Below are positions 25,101 to 36,909 of a stretch of DNA of 64,000 nt, one piece after another (the first letter of the stretch is position 1; each line of letters opens with the position of its first letter). This DNA is from Eutypella sp. D-1 (lineage: Eukaryota; Ascomycota; Sordariomycetes; Xylariales; Diatrypaceae), in assembly GCA_023313575.1 (NCBI GenBank), contig JAJTTP010000008.1, positions 620,001 to 684,000 of the forward strand, written 5' to 3'. A program made the translations under genes and the position numbers. A model generated the notes under the pieces. That model was not told the origin of the DNA. It saw only the letters and a program-made list of their open reading frames with translations, and ran no database searches.

Positions 25101-25271
25101 GACTTGAACGGAGCCGAACATGGTGGCGAGTCGAGGCTCGGGTTCGAAGGAGGTACCGCGTTCCTCGTGGAACTTCTCGAGTTTTTTAATAAACTCGACA
25201 TATTCGGGGGTTCTTTCGATCTGGTGGACATAAACACCCTCCTTTTTAGGAGTGGTACCCTTTGGGGGCAT
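22159..25271 (-). CDS. rsc9: RSC chromatin-remodelling complex subunit Rsc9 (ARID protein)
   Basis: Exons 24206-25271, 22317-24154 and 22159-22209 give 984 aa. Intron 1 has donor GTGAGT and branch TGCTAAC; the last intron leads to a 17-codon exon ending LLQLVQADRS. The ARID DNA-binding domain occupies about residues 20-115 (EFIKKLEKFHEERGT, LFRLYKAVIEKGGYDELN, GMGQLSFQLKHGFYKYLGAFW). A long helical middle region follows, then an RFX-like segment (about 685-750, beginning CFHWLQSLFEED) and two zinc-finger-like clusters: CQW with NHVLNAH (about 777-807) and CDWEGC with GHIKAH (about 828-854). A KRPLSEG/AAKRQRK basic patch suggests nuclear import. The linker after the ARID is His/Pro/Gln-rich. 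Rsc9 belongs to the RSC remodeller and is linked to stress-responsive transcription in yeast. Confidence 0.92.
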
Positions 25272-26592
25272 CTTGGTGGGTGTTGTTTGTCGGGGATGGC
25301 CGACCTCTAATGTGGATGGCAGGACGTCCTTGTCGGTCGATGATTTCTGTCGATGACTGCTTGGTGTTGTCGTCGAGTGTTCTTAGAGTAAGGAAATAAG
25401 GAAAAGGAAAGGTTGGAGGAATTGAAACAGCGGTGTCGAAGGTAAAATTCCTCGATTTTTATCTGAACCTGTGGTAAGTTAAGTGGTAGTAGGCACGTTA
25501 GGATTAATATATCAAGTCGGCTGGATGGGAGAATTATGAAAGTTGGATGGTGATGGTTTCAATTGTGGTGGAAAGTCCGTCGCAAAGTGCAAAGTACGCC
25601 ACGGCCAGTGACAAGGGAAGAAAAACCTGGAAACCTTACCCTATCTACATATGCATCTACATATGCATCTAGGGAAGGTATGCGACCGACGACTGACCAA
25701 CGTGGTCTTGTCAAAAAGCAGTGACGGCCGACCAGAGACCAGACGGGAGAATAAGATAGAGGTGGAAGGTGTTAGGTGAGGTGGACGTAGCGAGTGTCTC
25801 TTGCCTTTTTAGAATCGCGATGCGATACACGGTTATACTACTACTAGGTACGGATAGGTACTGGTATGTGATGTTAGGTAAGTGCCCAGGTGGATAGCAA
25901 ACCTGCACTGCACTAGCGGGACTGGCTAAAAGAGTTCGATCCAGGTACCTAGGTACTTGTACGTATGTACCTGATATGTCAATCCTGCATTTTGATTGGT
26001 GCGCAGAATCGCGACCACCAACTTTGAACGCATTCTTAAGGTTTAACTACTTAGGTAGAGCTAGCATCTGTTTTATTGCAAACCGTTACCCGTATGAATT
26101 AATACGGTATCATCCCCCCAAACCCTTTATCACAATCGGATTGTAGGAGATTCATCTCGAGGCTCGAGACGCACTTTCCTTCACCTGCAGGATAATGGCT
26201 TTTCTCTACAAAAAAAAAAAAAAACCGAGGGGAAAAAAGGTAGGTCGAACCAGGAATTAAGCATTCAGAAATAAGAAAACGTCATCTATTGCCCCAACAA
26301 TTGATAGGACAGTTAATCCAACTTCACCTTTCATCCCCCCCCCCTCCCCCGACTTCTTTTACCTTCACCTCTGTCTTTATAAGAGCTGTACTCCTGAAGA
26401 TCTCCATCTTCCTCATCCTAACCACCTAGGGACCAGTTATACATCTCTGCCTGGGTTTATAATAGATTCACCTTTGACTTACCTATCCCTACCTACTTAT
26501 GAACATATACATAGGTATCTATTTGAACATACCCCCTTGAGCTATCATCGTGATAAGAGTGAAACTGCGTAAATCAATGCTTCAAGTTCAAC
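25272..26592. other. Bidirectional promoter region of rsc9 and the 26593 gene
   Basis: A divergent spacer with a tandem CTACATATGCAT repeat (25643-25671), one TACCTAGGTA palindrome (25946-25955), an A17 run (about 26209-26225) and C/T-rich leader sequence from about 26320. Which signals serve which gene cannot be separated by eye. Confidence 0.5.
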
Positions 26593-28353
26593 ATGCCACC
26601 TAAACCCCAGGCACGCCCGGCCTCTCAGCCTCTTCTTGGGCATCAGACACATTATCCTGCTTTGTCATACCGTCACACTCCAAGCCAGTTACCTTATGGT
26701 CAATCCCAGTCTCGCTATTTCAAAACCCCATCTCCACTCAGCACTGGTGGTCATCATGCATTCAGTCAGAGCCCAGGGCCATACGGCCCATACCCGGCCA
26801 ATTCCAGGACCCCGTCCGCTTTCGGATTTCTTCCTCATAGCACAGCAAATGAATGCGCCGGGAGTATAGCTTCGTTCAGGTCTAGTCCGGTTAGTACTCA
26901 GCAGATAATGGCCAGTGATCGCCCTCCATCCGTCCCCTTACGTCTGCAGAAAACGCCCAGATTGTCAGCAAGCCCCATGGAAGACGACACTGCTTCCAAC
27001 ACTACTCCATCTACCCACACCAATCCTATTCCTACCCTAGACTCTGCCACTGGATCATTTCAACCTAGTCCAGCCCGGTTTGGCCGGAACATTAGTCGCA
27101 GCCTCAGTAGGACCAGTGTGATCAGTAGTCAAACCAGCGGTCGACCGATGGTTTTCAAGAGAAACCGAAATCCCGGGCCTCAAATAACAACTTCTCCTGA
27201 GCTGTCAAGCAACGAACGGAGTCCAATTCTCCATGGGACTAGTCGCTTCGACCAAGCCGGCTCCTCACCGAGCACAGTAAGCCATCATGGCAAAGCCAAT
27301 ACTAACCCTTCAGTCACACGAGAACCAACTCCCACCAGACGAGTGGCCAAACGTCCTACGGGGACAACGACCTCGTTACAAAATACAGCAGTGGATTCAC
27401 ATTCGGCAAGCGATTCCAGCAGAGGCTCAAAAAGGGCGGGAGAACAACTTGCTGAAATAGCGCCACCGCCAAAGAGAGTGATAAAATTTAACGCGAAAGG
27501 CGGGAACACGCCCGTCTCTGCCCCTAGTAGTCAGTCTACATCTGCCAGCCAGGAGCAATTCACGGTCACCCCAACTGCATCGGAAAGTATTCTAGACCCT
27601 GAGTATGGAACTCGTCATGTCCTGGACGAGTCGGACCTAAACGCTGGTTCTCCCAAACATGATGCGAAAGCCTCACCCGCTCAAGACGCCTCTCAGGGGT
27701 CCAGCGTAGCGATACAGCATGATGATATGCAAACTCTACGCACTGAATCTATTATCGATAATATTCTATCATCACTTCAAATCGATTATTCCTCGTCTCA
27801 AACTGTCCCATCTGAACCAACACAGGAAGAGAACAAGCTCGCCGTAAACGAGAGCTCAAACATCGAACCTGATGCGGGCACCCCGAGAACCGGGCCCACA
27901 TCACAGACTCGCGATGAGATCGATTCACAGAAGGAGCTCATCGAGGAGAGTGTAGCCAAGAGCGATAGCCGGGATCAGAGTGTCCTCGAAGGTAACCGGG
28001 ATACCATCGTTAAGAAATCCCATTATTCCAGTGTTGGCACACAACATGACGTCACACAGTCCTCGGATGCCGAATGCCAAACCGTGGACTTTGAGTGCCG
28101 GCCCCCTTCAAGATCTGATGACAGAACTGTTGCCGGAGTTGTGCGAACTGCATGGGCCATGATGGATGAATGCACGGGCGACACCACACGCGAAATAATG
28201 TCCACACTCGCTAAGGTTAAGACAATGTCAAGCAGCCGACTGAAGCCCCACGAGGCCGATAGTATCGATTGGCTTGCCATATGGACCCTTCACAGCCACG
28301 CGACGCTGGAGGAGTTAGGGGACGAGGTTCTCGCGTTGAATGAAATTATCTAG
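26593..28353 (+). CDS. Hypothetical protein, Ser/Pro/Thr-rich and largely disordered (586 aa)
   Basis: One uninterrupted 586-codon frame starting in good context (TTCAACATGCC). I do not recognise the family. Residues 1 to about 480 are low-complexity Ser/Pro/Thr/Gln sequence with several SP and TP sites and short basic patches (RRVAKRP, PPPKRVIKF), compatible with a nuclear or phosphorylated scaffold. The last 75 residues (from VAGVVRTAWAMMDEC to EELGDEVLALNEII) look folded and helical and may be the conserved part. It is divergent from rsc9. Its length and lack of internal stops make it very likely real; its function is unknown. Confidence 0.75.
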   Translation: MPPKPQARPASQPLLGHQTHYPALSYRHTPSQLPYGQSQSRYFKTPSPLSTGGHHAFSQSPGPYGPYPANSRTPSAFGFLPHSTANECAGSIASFRSSPVSTQQIMASDRPPSVPLRLQKTPRLSASPMEDDTASNTTPSTHTNPIPTLDSATGSFQPSPARFGRNISRSLSRTSVISSQTSGRPMVFKRNRNPGPQITTSPELSSNERSPILHGTSRFDQAGSSPSTVSHHGKANTNPSVTREPTPTRRVAKRPTGTTTSLQNTAVDSHSASDSSRGSKRAGEQLAEIAPPPKRVIKFNAKGGNTPVSAPSSQSTSASQEQFTVTPTASESILDPEYGTRHVLDESDLNAGSPKHDAKASPAQDASQGSSVAIQHDDMQTLRTESIIDNILSSLQIDYSSSQTVPSEPTQEENKLAVNESSNIEPDAGTPRTGPTSQTRDEIDSQKELIEESVAKSDSRDQSVLEGNRDTIVKKSHYSSVGTQHDVTQSSDAECQTVDFECRPPSRSDDRTVAGVVRTAWAMMDECTGDTTREIMSTLAKVKTMSSSRLKPHEADSIDWLAIWTLHSHATLEELGDEVLALNEII

Positions 28354-29148
28354 CTCCCTATACTAGCCTTCGCACTAGCTGACTACAGACAATCTGCTCC
28401 GTACTTGTAACAGTCGAGGAATAGCTACACAACTAGAGTACATCCATGTTTATGGAGAGATGATAATTTATAGGAGGTTGGTAGATTTAGTGGAGGGTAA
28501 TAATGAGACTCTTATAGCCTTCTGAGATGCCTTGCTCTTTTACAAGTGAATGAAAGACTCTTGCCCTCGACGTGCCTACCTACCCCTTTTCTATTAAGCA
28601 ACTAGTGAAAATTACCACCTCTAAAAATGCCAGTCTCTGCAAAATATGACTAAAAGTAGGCAACTTGAAGTACTATGTAGGCGTCCATTCAAAGATGAAC
28701 ACTCTAGCCATTTGCTACCTACCGTGTATCTACAGCTGCTGCATCGATGAAGTTGTGTGCGTGATCTCACGCGCGCCGCCTGTAATATGAATAGTTTGGG
28801 ATTCTTGATAGCACCCCCCTCCCCGTTTCTTAGAGGTCACAATGCGCGAGACCAAGTATATAGTTATGAACGAATGCATGTACCCTGAGTAAAAAAAGTA
28901 AGTAGACCACGAGGTCCATTCCTCTACTCCAACATAATGGAAACACCCCTCCAGCGATGGGTAGAGTGGATAATGAACAACGCCCGAAACGCCGGGTAAG
29001 GATCTTGCTCCCTCTCCCCTCCCCCCCCCCCCCCCCCCTTTCACCCTTCCAAGCTTGCACTCACCTTTCCTTCTTTCCGCAAATCCCTAATAAGCACGGT
29101 AGAAGTAACCAATACTCCCCCCAATCCCATCCATCCGTCCGTCCGTGC
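28354..29148. other. Convergent intergenic region
   Basis: The 3' flanks of the 26593 gene and of the ataxin-10 gene. It contains an 18-base C run (29021-29038) and no recognisable gene. Confidence 0.5.
29021..29038. repeat. Poly-C tract (18 nt)
   Basis: An uninterrupted run of 18 C, just downstream of the ataxin-10 gene stop. Its length is likely variable and prone to sequencing error. Confidence 0.8.
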
Positions 29149-32100
29149 TCAGATAAACTCGTCCTCCGTCTCGTCATCAGCAACGACACCATCGCCCTCA
29201 TCATCCTCATCATCGAACTCGATACCCTCCCCATCCTCATCGTCGCCGCCGCCGCCGACGTGTAGCCCCATGCCGAGACCGAGCCTCTCGGCGGCCTCAT
29301 CGGCGCCTACGCCCGCCACCGTGAGCGCCAGGAGATCCTGCACCAGCTCTTCGCTGCGGGTGCGCTGCTCGCTCGCGCGCTGCTTCAGCGCCGCTATGTT
29401 CCTATTCGCGTTTGCGTTCGCATTCGCGTTCGTCGCACGCCCCGAGTCAGCTTCAATCGAAACTACCTCCCCACCACCGCTACTGCTGCCGCCGGCCGGC
29501 GCACTCGCGCTCCGCACCTGCACCCGGACTTCTTCCTCCCCGGAGACGCCGTCTACGCGGAGATTCTGGATGGCGCCGGCGCTGGCGCTGGACCCGGGGG
29601 CCGCCCCCGCCGCAGTCTGTCGCTGGGTGCCGGAGGCGGCCTGCGCCGGTGGCGGGGGAGGCGGAGGCGGCGGGGGCCTGGAGACGACGGGCGGCTGTGT
29701 GCCCTGGCCTTGTTGGCCGGCCTGGGAGGAGACGGAGGAGGAAGAGGAGTTGGCCTGGACGAGGTTCTGCAGGAAGGCGCTAGCGTCTGGAGAGCCGTCC
29801 ATAAGCCACTTCAGGCAGAGCTGGGTGCGCTCGCGACAGAACCGGTTGTTGTCGTCGTACAAGCAACAGTTGAGGAGGGCGACGATGCCGTTGTGCTGCA
29901 CGATCTGCAGCTGTACCGCCGGATTCCCCGGCGAGCTTTGCCCCGGCGGCGGCTGCAGCAACGCTGCTAGGATCGAGAGGACCTGCCCCTTGATTCCCGA
30001 CCAAGCGAACTCGTGAGGTGGGTCGGATAGCGGAGGTGGGGGTGGAGGCGGAGGCGGTGGGGGGTGCTGTTGCTGTTGTTGTTGTTGGTTCGAAAATGAA
30101 GTGGCGGCCTGCGGCGTCGACGTTGCTGTGGAAGGCGTGGCTGGTGCTTCGGGATGGTGGTGGTGGTGATGGTGATGACGCCGGGCGCCGGCAAAGGGCA
30201 GTTTCTCCACGCCAACATCGAGACCCTCGAGAAGCTTGAGCAGCTCATATACGGCCTCCCAGTCTATGAGGTGCTGGCGAAGCGCGTAGATGTCGGCGAT
30301 GGTGTACAGGAAGTCGAGGTACTGCACGAGACCGTCCTTGGCACGTTCCAGGTCCCAGTTGTCGACTGGGAAATCGGCCGGGTCCAGCCGGCCCTTCCGT
30401 ACCTCCCCCTGGATCTGCATAAGCGCAACGCACTCGGGGACAATCCGACTCCGGAACACGCCGTATAGGAAGTTGAGCATTTTGCTTAGCCGCACGTCTG
30501 AGGCTGATATGGCCTTCTCGGCGTCCTCCTCCACCTCCTTCGCGTCAGGCACGGGTTGGTAATTTTCAGAGGGTGAGAATGCAGTGCGTGACAAGGACGT
30601 GATAAGGCGGAGCAGCACCGTCTGTGCGGGAGAAATTATGTCCTTTGGGCTCCTCAACGCGTTCCAGGTGTATGGTATCAGTGAGTTCTCGTGAATTGCC
30701 TGAATGATGTGACCGCTGATTTGGAAAATCAGGGAATGCTCATCCTTCTCCCAAACGGCGATGAAAACGAGCATTTCTCTAAGTAGGTTGCGACCGCACT
30801 CTGTGGCGAGGAAGATTCGGCACCGTGTCTGCTGTAAATTCTCGCCGAACTGGTCCTCCCCTGAACCCGCAGAGTCAAGAATACAGGACTTAATTATCAT
30901 GTGCAGCGCCTCGATCTGTTTGGGATCGAGTATGTTGGGCACCTCTGTAAGTAAACCAGTCATAGGGCCTTCTCCGTATGAGTCGTCGTCATCGGCATCT
31001 TCCTCATACTCATCGTATTCCGGTGCGTAATGAGGTGTCGATTGAGGTGCATGGCCTTGCCATTCTGGGTTGTGTCTGTCGCTGGCACTATTCTCGACAG
31101 TTTCGTGCTGGTCTTCCGCAAGATCCGTAGCTGCATATCGCTGCATGAGGTTCGCCTCGCATTCCTTGATACGTTCTGGCACGTAGTCAATCGGGAACAT
31201 GCTTAGGTTCCAATCGCTCGGCATTGGACTCCGCGCAGCTTCCCACCACATATCGAGCTCGCGCGACACCCTGCCATATGCATGATCTTTCGCGAACTGG
31301 TTCGGTTCTTCTACATCCGAAGTTGGCCAAGTTTTGACAGTTTCCTCGTAGTCTGCTTCGAACGACCACATGATGGATCGCGTGTAGTTCCAAGCCTCGT
31401 GCCGTGTCCTGGGCAAAGACTCATCTCTATTCTCCTCATCTTGGGCATCCAGGTACTCCTTGAGGATAGCGGCAGCGGTAGGGCACATTTTAGAGTTGCG
31501 CCTTAGCCAGTTCTTGATCTCGGCGTGGAGTTGAAAGCATCTGGGGGATGGATGGTCCAAGACCGGCTCATACCGATCCTCTGGCCCGGGATTAACCTCA
31601 ACATCAGGTGATTCGACGAAGACCCGGAACCAAAACGCCATCTTGTTCCTGTCATTCTTTGCGATCCAGTTGTGAGCCTTCTGTAGTGAAGTCACTAGGA
31701 CTTTCTTATCTGCAACGCGTCAGTTCATTGTTGGCAGATATGACAGACAGCGAATGACTTACAGAGTTCAGTAATCTCATTCAGCTTGGCCCTCGAGGTT
31801 TCATCATCCGGCATCTCTCCGTCGATTCCCTTACTAGTTACATTCACACATAGACAGATTGCCTCGTAAACTTCATGATCGAAATTGACGGCGGCTGATA
31901 GATTTTGTGGGACTTCCGGATCAGTCGTAACGAGGAGATTGCGAGCGATGTGCATTAATTTGTTCAACATCTGCAAAGCCTCCTTCAGAGGCGCATAGTT
32001 CTTTATGATGAGTGCAGTGACCTCGGGTGTGGTTATATCAATAAACTTGGTGCGAAACCGAGTGTCAGACCGCACACCAAGCGACTTTTCATTGAGATCG

Positions 32101-32428
32101 CATATGGCAGCAGAGACTGCATGGCGCAACCATATCCACACCCGAATATTCCTTGATAAGACTTCTCTATTATGGCACCGTTAGTGGCCGAATGGGTTGC
32201 ATCGGGCTCTGACAGCGCGCCAACCACAAGAACATACCTAACATCCTTGAAAGTGTGAGTCTTCTCAAGGGTCTTTGAGACGATGCTCATGACTTTTGCG
32301 ATAGACTGCGGCCCCATAATGGGGGACTGCATATAATGGCCCTCGAGACAAATCAAGGCTGCGGAGAAGATGCGCTCTTCGATAGAGTCATTTTTCCACA
32401 CATGGACTGGATCAATATCCAGATCCAT
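29149..32428 (-). CDS. Ataxin-10 / Ctr86 family protein
   Basis: Exons 32238-32428, 31763-32166 and 29149-31709 give 1051 aa from Met at 32428. Both introns (71 and 53 nt) have GTATGT or GTAAGT donors and CTAAC/CTGAC branch sites. The ataxin-10 domain is near residues 760-853: IKGQVLSILAALL, IVQHNGIVALLNCCLYDDNN and CLKWLMDG match its helical-repeat signature. The middle is helical-repeat-like. Low-complexity insertions (His8, Gln8 and a Pro11 tract) precede the domain, and a Pro/Gly/Ser-rich tail with a very acidic end follows, making it much longer than yeast Ctr86 (about 560 aa). Yeast Ctr86 has been linked to copper homeostasis and human ATXN10 to cytokinesis and cilia; the role here is not known. 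The frame stays open upstream to a CTATTACAG acceptor at 32502, so an upstream exon may exist. Confidence 0.85.
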
Positions 32429-33085
32429 GGTGTCTCTTATGTCTATGCGCCTGCTGTCCCTTAAAAATAGTATTCGTTCTTCCGTAAGGCGTTCAAAGGC
32501 ACCTGTAATAGATCAGATATGACGGATAACCCGGTTTGCCTAGGCGTCATTCATGTATTCTGCCCCACCATCCAAGCGTTAAGGGACTTATGGATAATGG
32601 AGGGGCTTGAAAATTATGGCTTATCTAGGGAGTGGGAAGTAAAGTTGGGGATCCACTGCTGTGGTTTAGGATTATACTATGAAAATGAAAACCCACGTAT
32701 AACGGAGTTGCAATAGAAATAATGTGCTTAAGATGATATTCCTTGGTTTTCAGTTGTAGTTGTTTACTTTTGCCTAGGTGTAGTTGAAGAAGTCTGTTGC
32801 TGCTGCAGTTTTGCGGGAAACAAGTGAGTTCCAAGGCTGCTTAAAAATTCAAATAGGCAATATTCTAGGTACCTAACTACGGGCTGACTGACATAATAAG
32901 TACCGCATTACTTGACGTACCGCGATGTGACAGTTTGGACGATATGTAGCTGCAGGAGATGTGTATTAATACAGTATATAGAGATATCGGGAGATATACT
33001 AATCGCGTATAGCATAAAATTGCGGGGTATGCATTCAAGCGAGTGTATTTATTAATACAATATCTAGTCATACCGACGCAGCCCC
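32429..33085. other. Spacer upstream of the ataxin-10 gene
   Basis: It contains a possible extra 5' coding piece of the ataxin-10 gene (32429-32502, in frame and stop-free) and a TAGGTACCTA palindrome at 32866-32875. The rest is AT-rich without a recognisable gene. Confidence 0.45.
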
Positions 33086-36000
33086 TTAGCCCCTTTTTCT
33101 TCCATTAGATAGAAGACAATGACAGATCCACCAACTCTCCAACTCGCCTTCCTTAAAATACAAATCATATCCATGACCAAGTACTGCTCCCAAGGAGACT
33201 ATACCACTGATTGCATGGCTCCGCCACTGAGCCAACCAATTCACGACTTTCTTGCGGGATGCTTGCCTGTCCCATCCAAGTGTCATCGTTTCGATAACGA
33301 ATCGAGCTCTGTGCTACCTTGGGGCCAGCCCATCCTGAAGTGATCGTCTCGAAGGTCTTTAAAAATCCTAGAAACTGTACCAGGATCGCGAACCGCTCCA
33401 CTATTCCAAATCCTCTTGTGACATGTAGATTTGTAAGTGAATTAAGTCCTGTGAGGGCCATACCTGATTAGCTGTGCGCGTTACTCTTAGGGATTGGATA
33501 GGGTAGTTACCGTGAATGAAGACGAATACTATAGAAAATATCACGCCTCTAACAAGATCACTTGCGACTCCAGTAATGTCGATGAAGTAGATCTTCACGG
33601 GCTGGGCCGTCTTCTTGCAGGATAACCAGTCCGTAGCTTGCAGTATCTGCTCTCGGCTCATTCTTGGCTGGCAGGCCATATCATCCGTATCATTTGACGT
33701 TCGATCGAAAGAAAAGGAAGTTCTCATCTCCACATTTCTGCTGCAGTTCAGAGACATAGACCTCCCGGGAGAGGAAAGGTGCGATCCAGACATGGGAGGT
33801 TCGCGCCGGTGTTTACGCCACCTTGAATAGGCCTCGTTCAAGCCGGAAGAGGCATCCTTATCCAGTTCAAGTGGACGCCTTGCTCCATCTATGAGTCTGG
33901 ATATTATTCCCTTGAAAGGTCCCAGCGCCTCCGTATCGTCGAAGTCGAGATCCAGGAAGAATTTTCCGGAGAGGTCGACACTCCATAAGGCGTGAACGGC
34001 TTCACGGTATTGGCTAAGGTTGTCTCCTTCTGGAAACACCATCTGCCAGCGTAGGAGGTCATTGTCAAATCTGTCGATCAAATTGATGTCACCGGTATCA
34101 CCCGCCGACGTTTCGGTTACGGCACGTGCCACAGTCAGGAATGCCAGTGTTTCGGAAAGGCGTTTGGGGCCATCCGGGGTCTTTCCACCACAGATTCGAT
34201 TCATCACACGGATACCCGTCGCCCATGCTTGTCGGTAATTCTGGTAATTGCGCCCGAACGCTCTTAGATTGCTAGATTGTGACGATTGTGATATGGCAAC
34301 CAATTGTTCATACTGTTGAACGAACTTTGTGCGAACGTTATGAGGACCCGAAGTACTGCTGTATGCCGCTTTAACCAACAGTTTCGCAGCATTGTGTTGG
34401 CCGGTTCTCGAAAGATAAAGGGCTGCTAAATGCACATCGGCTCCGTGATTCAACAGAAGTCTGATCTTATGCGGTTGGCTGAAACTAGCGGCCGCACTTA
34501 GAGGCGTCCCTTCAAATGTCAATCTGTTTATGTCCATCCCGCATTTGATCATGTCTTCCAGGTCTGAAAGCTCCCCTTTTTTAACACAATCAAGAAGTGA
34601 ATTGGCCTCTAAGAAGCTTTCGCCATAGACCATATTTGCTTTCTTGAGACCAGTTGAATAGGACGTGTCCCAGAGGAGGAGAAGCTGGAAGGTATCCCGA
34701 TGCCTTTGTGTCAGGGCCCATTGCAGTGGGGTGTATACCTTACTCTCTCCAAGCCAGTTTGACGTGGAAGTTTCGTTTAGGTCTGCTCCGAGCTCGAGTA
34801 GAAGTTGCACCATGGACGTGTTTTCTTTTTGTGTCGCCATGAACAAGGCTGTGTACTGTCCTTCCCCTCTCGCTCCCATCTGAACCGTGCATTTGCCGTT
34901 CAAGTCAGCACCCCTGATAATCAGCTGGCGCACAATCTCCTGTTTATTGGCTTCAACAGCGCCAGTTAGGGGCGTATAGGGTTGTCCCGAGATCTCAACC
35001 TGACTGTTTGGCGAGGCTCCCTCATCTAGAAGAGTGATGACAGCTCCCAGCGTGCCGGATCTGCATGCAGCGACGAGTTTGTTGTTGATTTCGGCCTGTT
35101 CCAGCTCTTTTAGACGAATTTCTGGAGACTGGAAATATTCCTCCGTGAATATCTCGTTCAGTTCGTCACCAAATACTAGTGGAATGGCTGGCGCTCGCGA
35201 AACGACGGGAAAAAGCTGAGGGTGTTCCTCTGGAAGCTTGTCAAAGAAATCGTCGATGATGTAGTGACTGGGGAGGTGCCTCGAAACGTCGCTTAAAGAA
35301 GTATTGTCGCTCTGATAATCGGGAAAGGGGGTATACGTTGATCCCGATGGACTGAATTCTGTTGTGCAGCGCTCAGAGCTGATGTGTGATATAGGCGTCG
35401 AATCAAGTTCGAAAACCAAGCCGTTGGTGTCTGGCGCATCGGCATTGGAAGCATAGGGTCCAAGCTCACGGCCTTTTGTGCGTCTGGCATATGATTGTTT
35501 TGCGTTGTCCCTGGCGAAGGCGGCATCCGCTGCTCTGAAGGTTCCATCTAGGCTTCGTATCCCGCGGATGAGTCGTTCATTTAGAAACATATCCAGCAAA
35601 GCCGAATCCAAGAAACCCGCATCATTCAGCGCTTCAAGACCAATGCGGTCCCAAATTTCGCCATCCTCCAGTAGCCCCTCTACCAGTAGTGTCAAGTCCA
35701 ACCTGTCACTTTCTAAGAAATGACACGGTGGGTAAGGATCATCGAGGAAGTCTCGTAACGTTCGGTAAGCCTTGAGCAAAAACCTTCCATCAATACCCTC
35801 TGATAGTTTGGGTAAGACGGTTGTCCATTGCCTTCCTAGGATTTGCTCCAAGTTGACCGCCAGTCTGGGGTTCATATCAACAGAGACGATATTCCGAAAG
35901 CAACTAACCCGGAAGGCATGGCCATGTTCGTAGCTAAATACAGACATGCCGAGCGAAGCATCAGGGTTACAGGCGGGAATGTTGAAGTTTCCATTGTAGA

Positions 36001-36909
36001 GCACCTGGCAGGGACACCCGCTAGGACAGTCCCGGTCCACGATAGTGTAGTACTCGTGGGAACCCCACGATTCAGCATAAAATGTCTTGAATGAATCTTC
36101 ATGTCTAATGCGAACATTCAAGTTAGCCTAAATAATTACTTTAGAAGCATAAAATCATACGCACTCATCAACAATCTCGAGAAGGAACTTCCTATTGCCT
36201 CTTTTGGCAAAGCGGCACGACTGCTCACTTGATCCCTCCAAAATGTCCGTTCCAACCGTATGCTGATGAGGTGAGCTATCAAGCTCAGGAATGTCGGGCA
36301 CGTCATGAGTTACTTTTCTTCGCTTGAGGTACTGGCCGATCCGATTCACGCCAATAAATTTACGAACGCTGCCTACTACAGTGCCGTTGTCCATAAGTCT
36401 GCGAACACGCTTTTGTGTCAGGTTCTTCTCAATGCCCCATCGAGTGAATTGTGTCTTGTACATCTTGGTTCTTGTTCATAGTTAGCCACGTCAATAACAG
36501 GTCGATCCGAGGAGGATACTTACGTAGCATGAAAATTGTACGGGGACTTGGACATGATTTCCATAACAGTCGCGAGGGTATAATCGTTATCAACGTAGTA
36601 TCTCACGATGGGATTTTTCATAGCTTCCCATTCAGCCGGCGTATGCCTACTCCTACGGGAAGCGGACTTCTGAGTGACATCGGGATTGCTTCTAATTGCG
36701 GGAGGCTGTGTTGACTCTAGGCTCCAGGATCCCGAGAGAAGATCGGAAACCACTTCCTTCTCTGACTCCCTATCAAAGGCAACAGGTTCCTCAGATCCAA
36801 AATTGCCGAAGCTGGCCGCATCGTCGCCTGGGCCGCAGGGTACCGGTGGGTGGGGCTCACTAGATGTGGACACTTCGAGGCGAGGATTGGATGGGACTGC
36901 CTGGTACAT
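33086..36909 (-). CDS. Clr5-domain ankyrin-repeat protein with hydrophobic C-terminus
   Basis: The proposed exons are 36524-36909, 36165-36470, 33511-36104, 33381-33448 and 33086-33313 (1193 aa; all phases agree). The Clr5 domain sits near residues 88-143 (RHTPAEWEAMKNPIVRYYVD, TLATVMEIM, FHATTKMYKTQFTRWGIEKN) and is completed by joining exons 1 and 2. A charged linker and a Cys-containing region (DCPSGCPC) follow. Ankyrin repeats occupy the middle (LVAACRSGTLGAVITLLDEGA, TALFMATQKENTSMVQLLLELGADLN, TPLSAAASFSQPHKIRLLLNHGADV). Near the end are hydrophobic segments VRGVIFSIVFVFIHG and AISGIVSLGAVLGHGYDLYF, suggesting membrane association. The first two introns are well supported; the last two are tentative, and the main exon could instead run to a stop at 33401. 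Function unknown. Confidence 0.75.
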
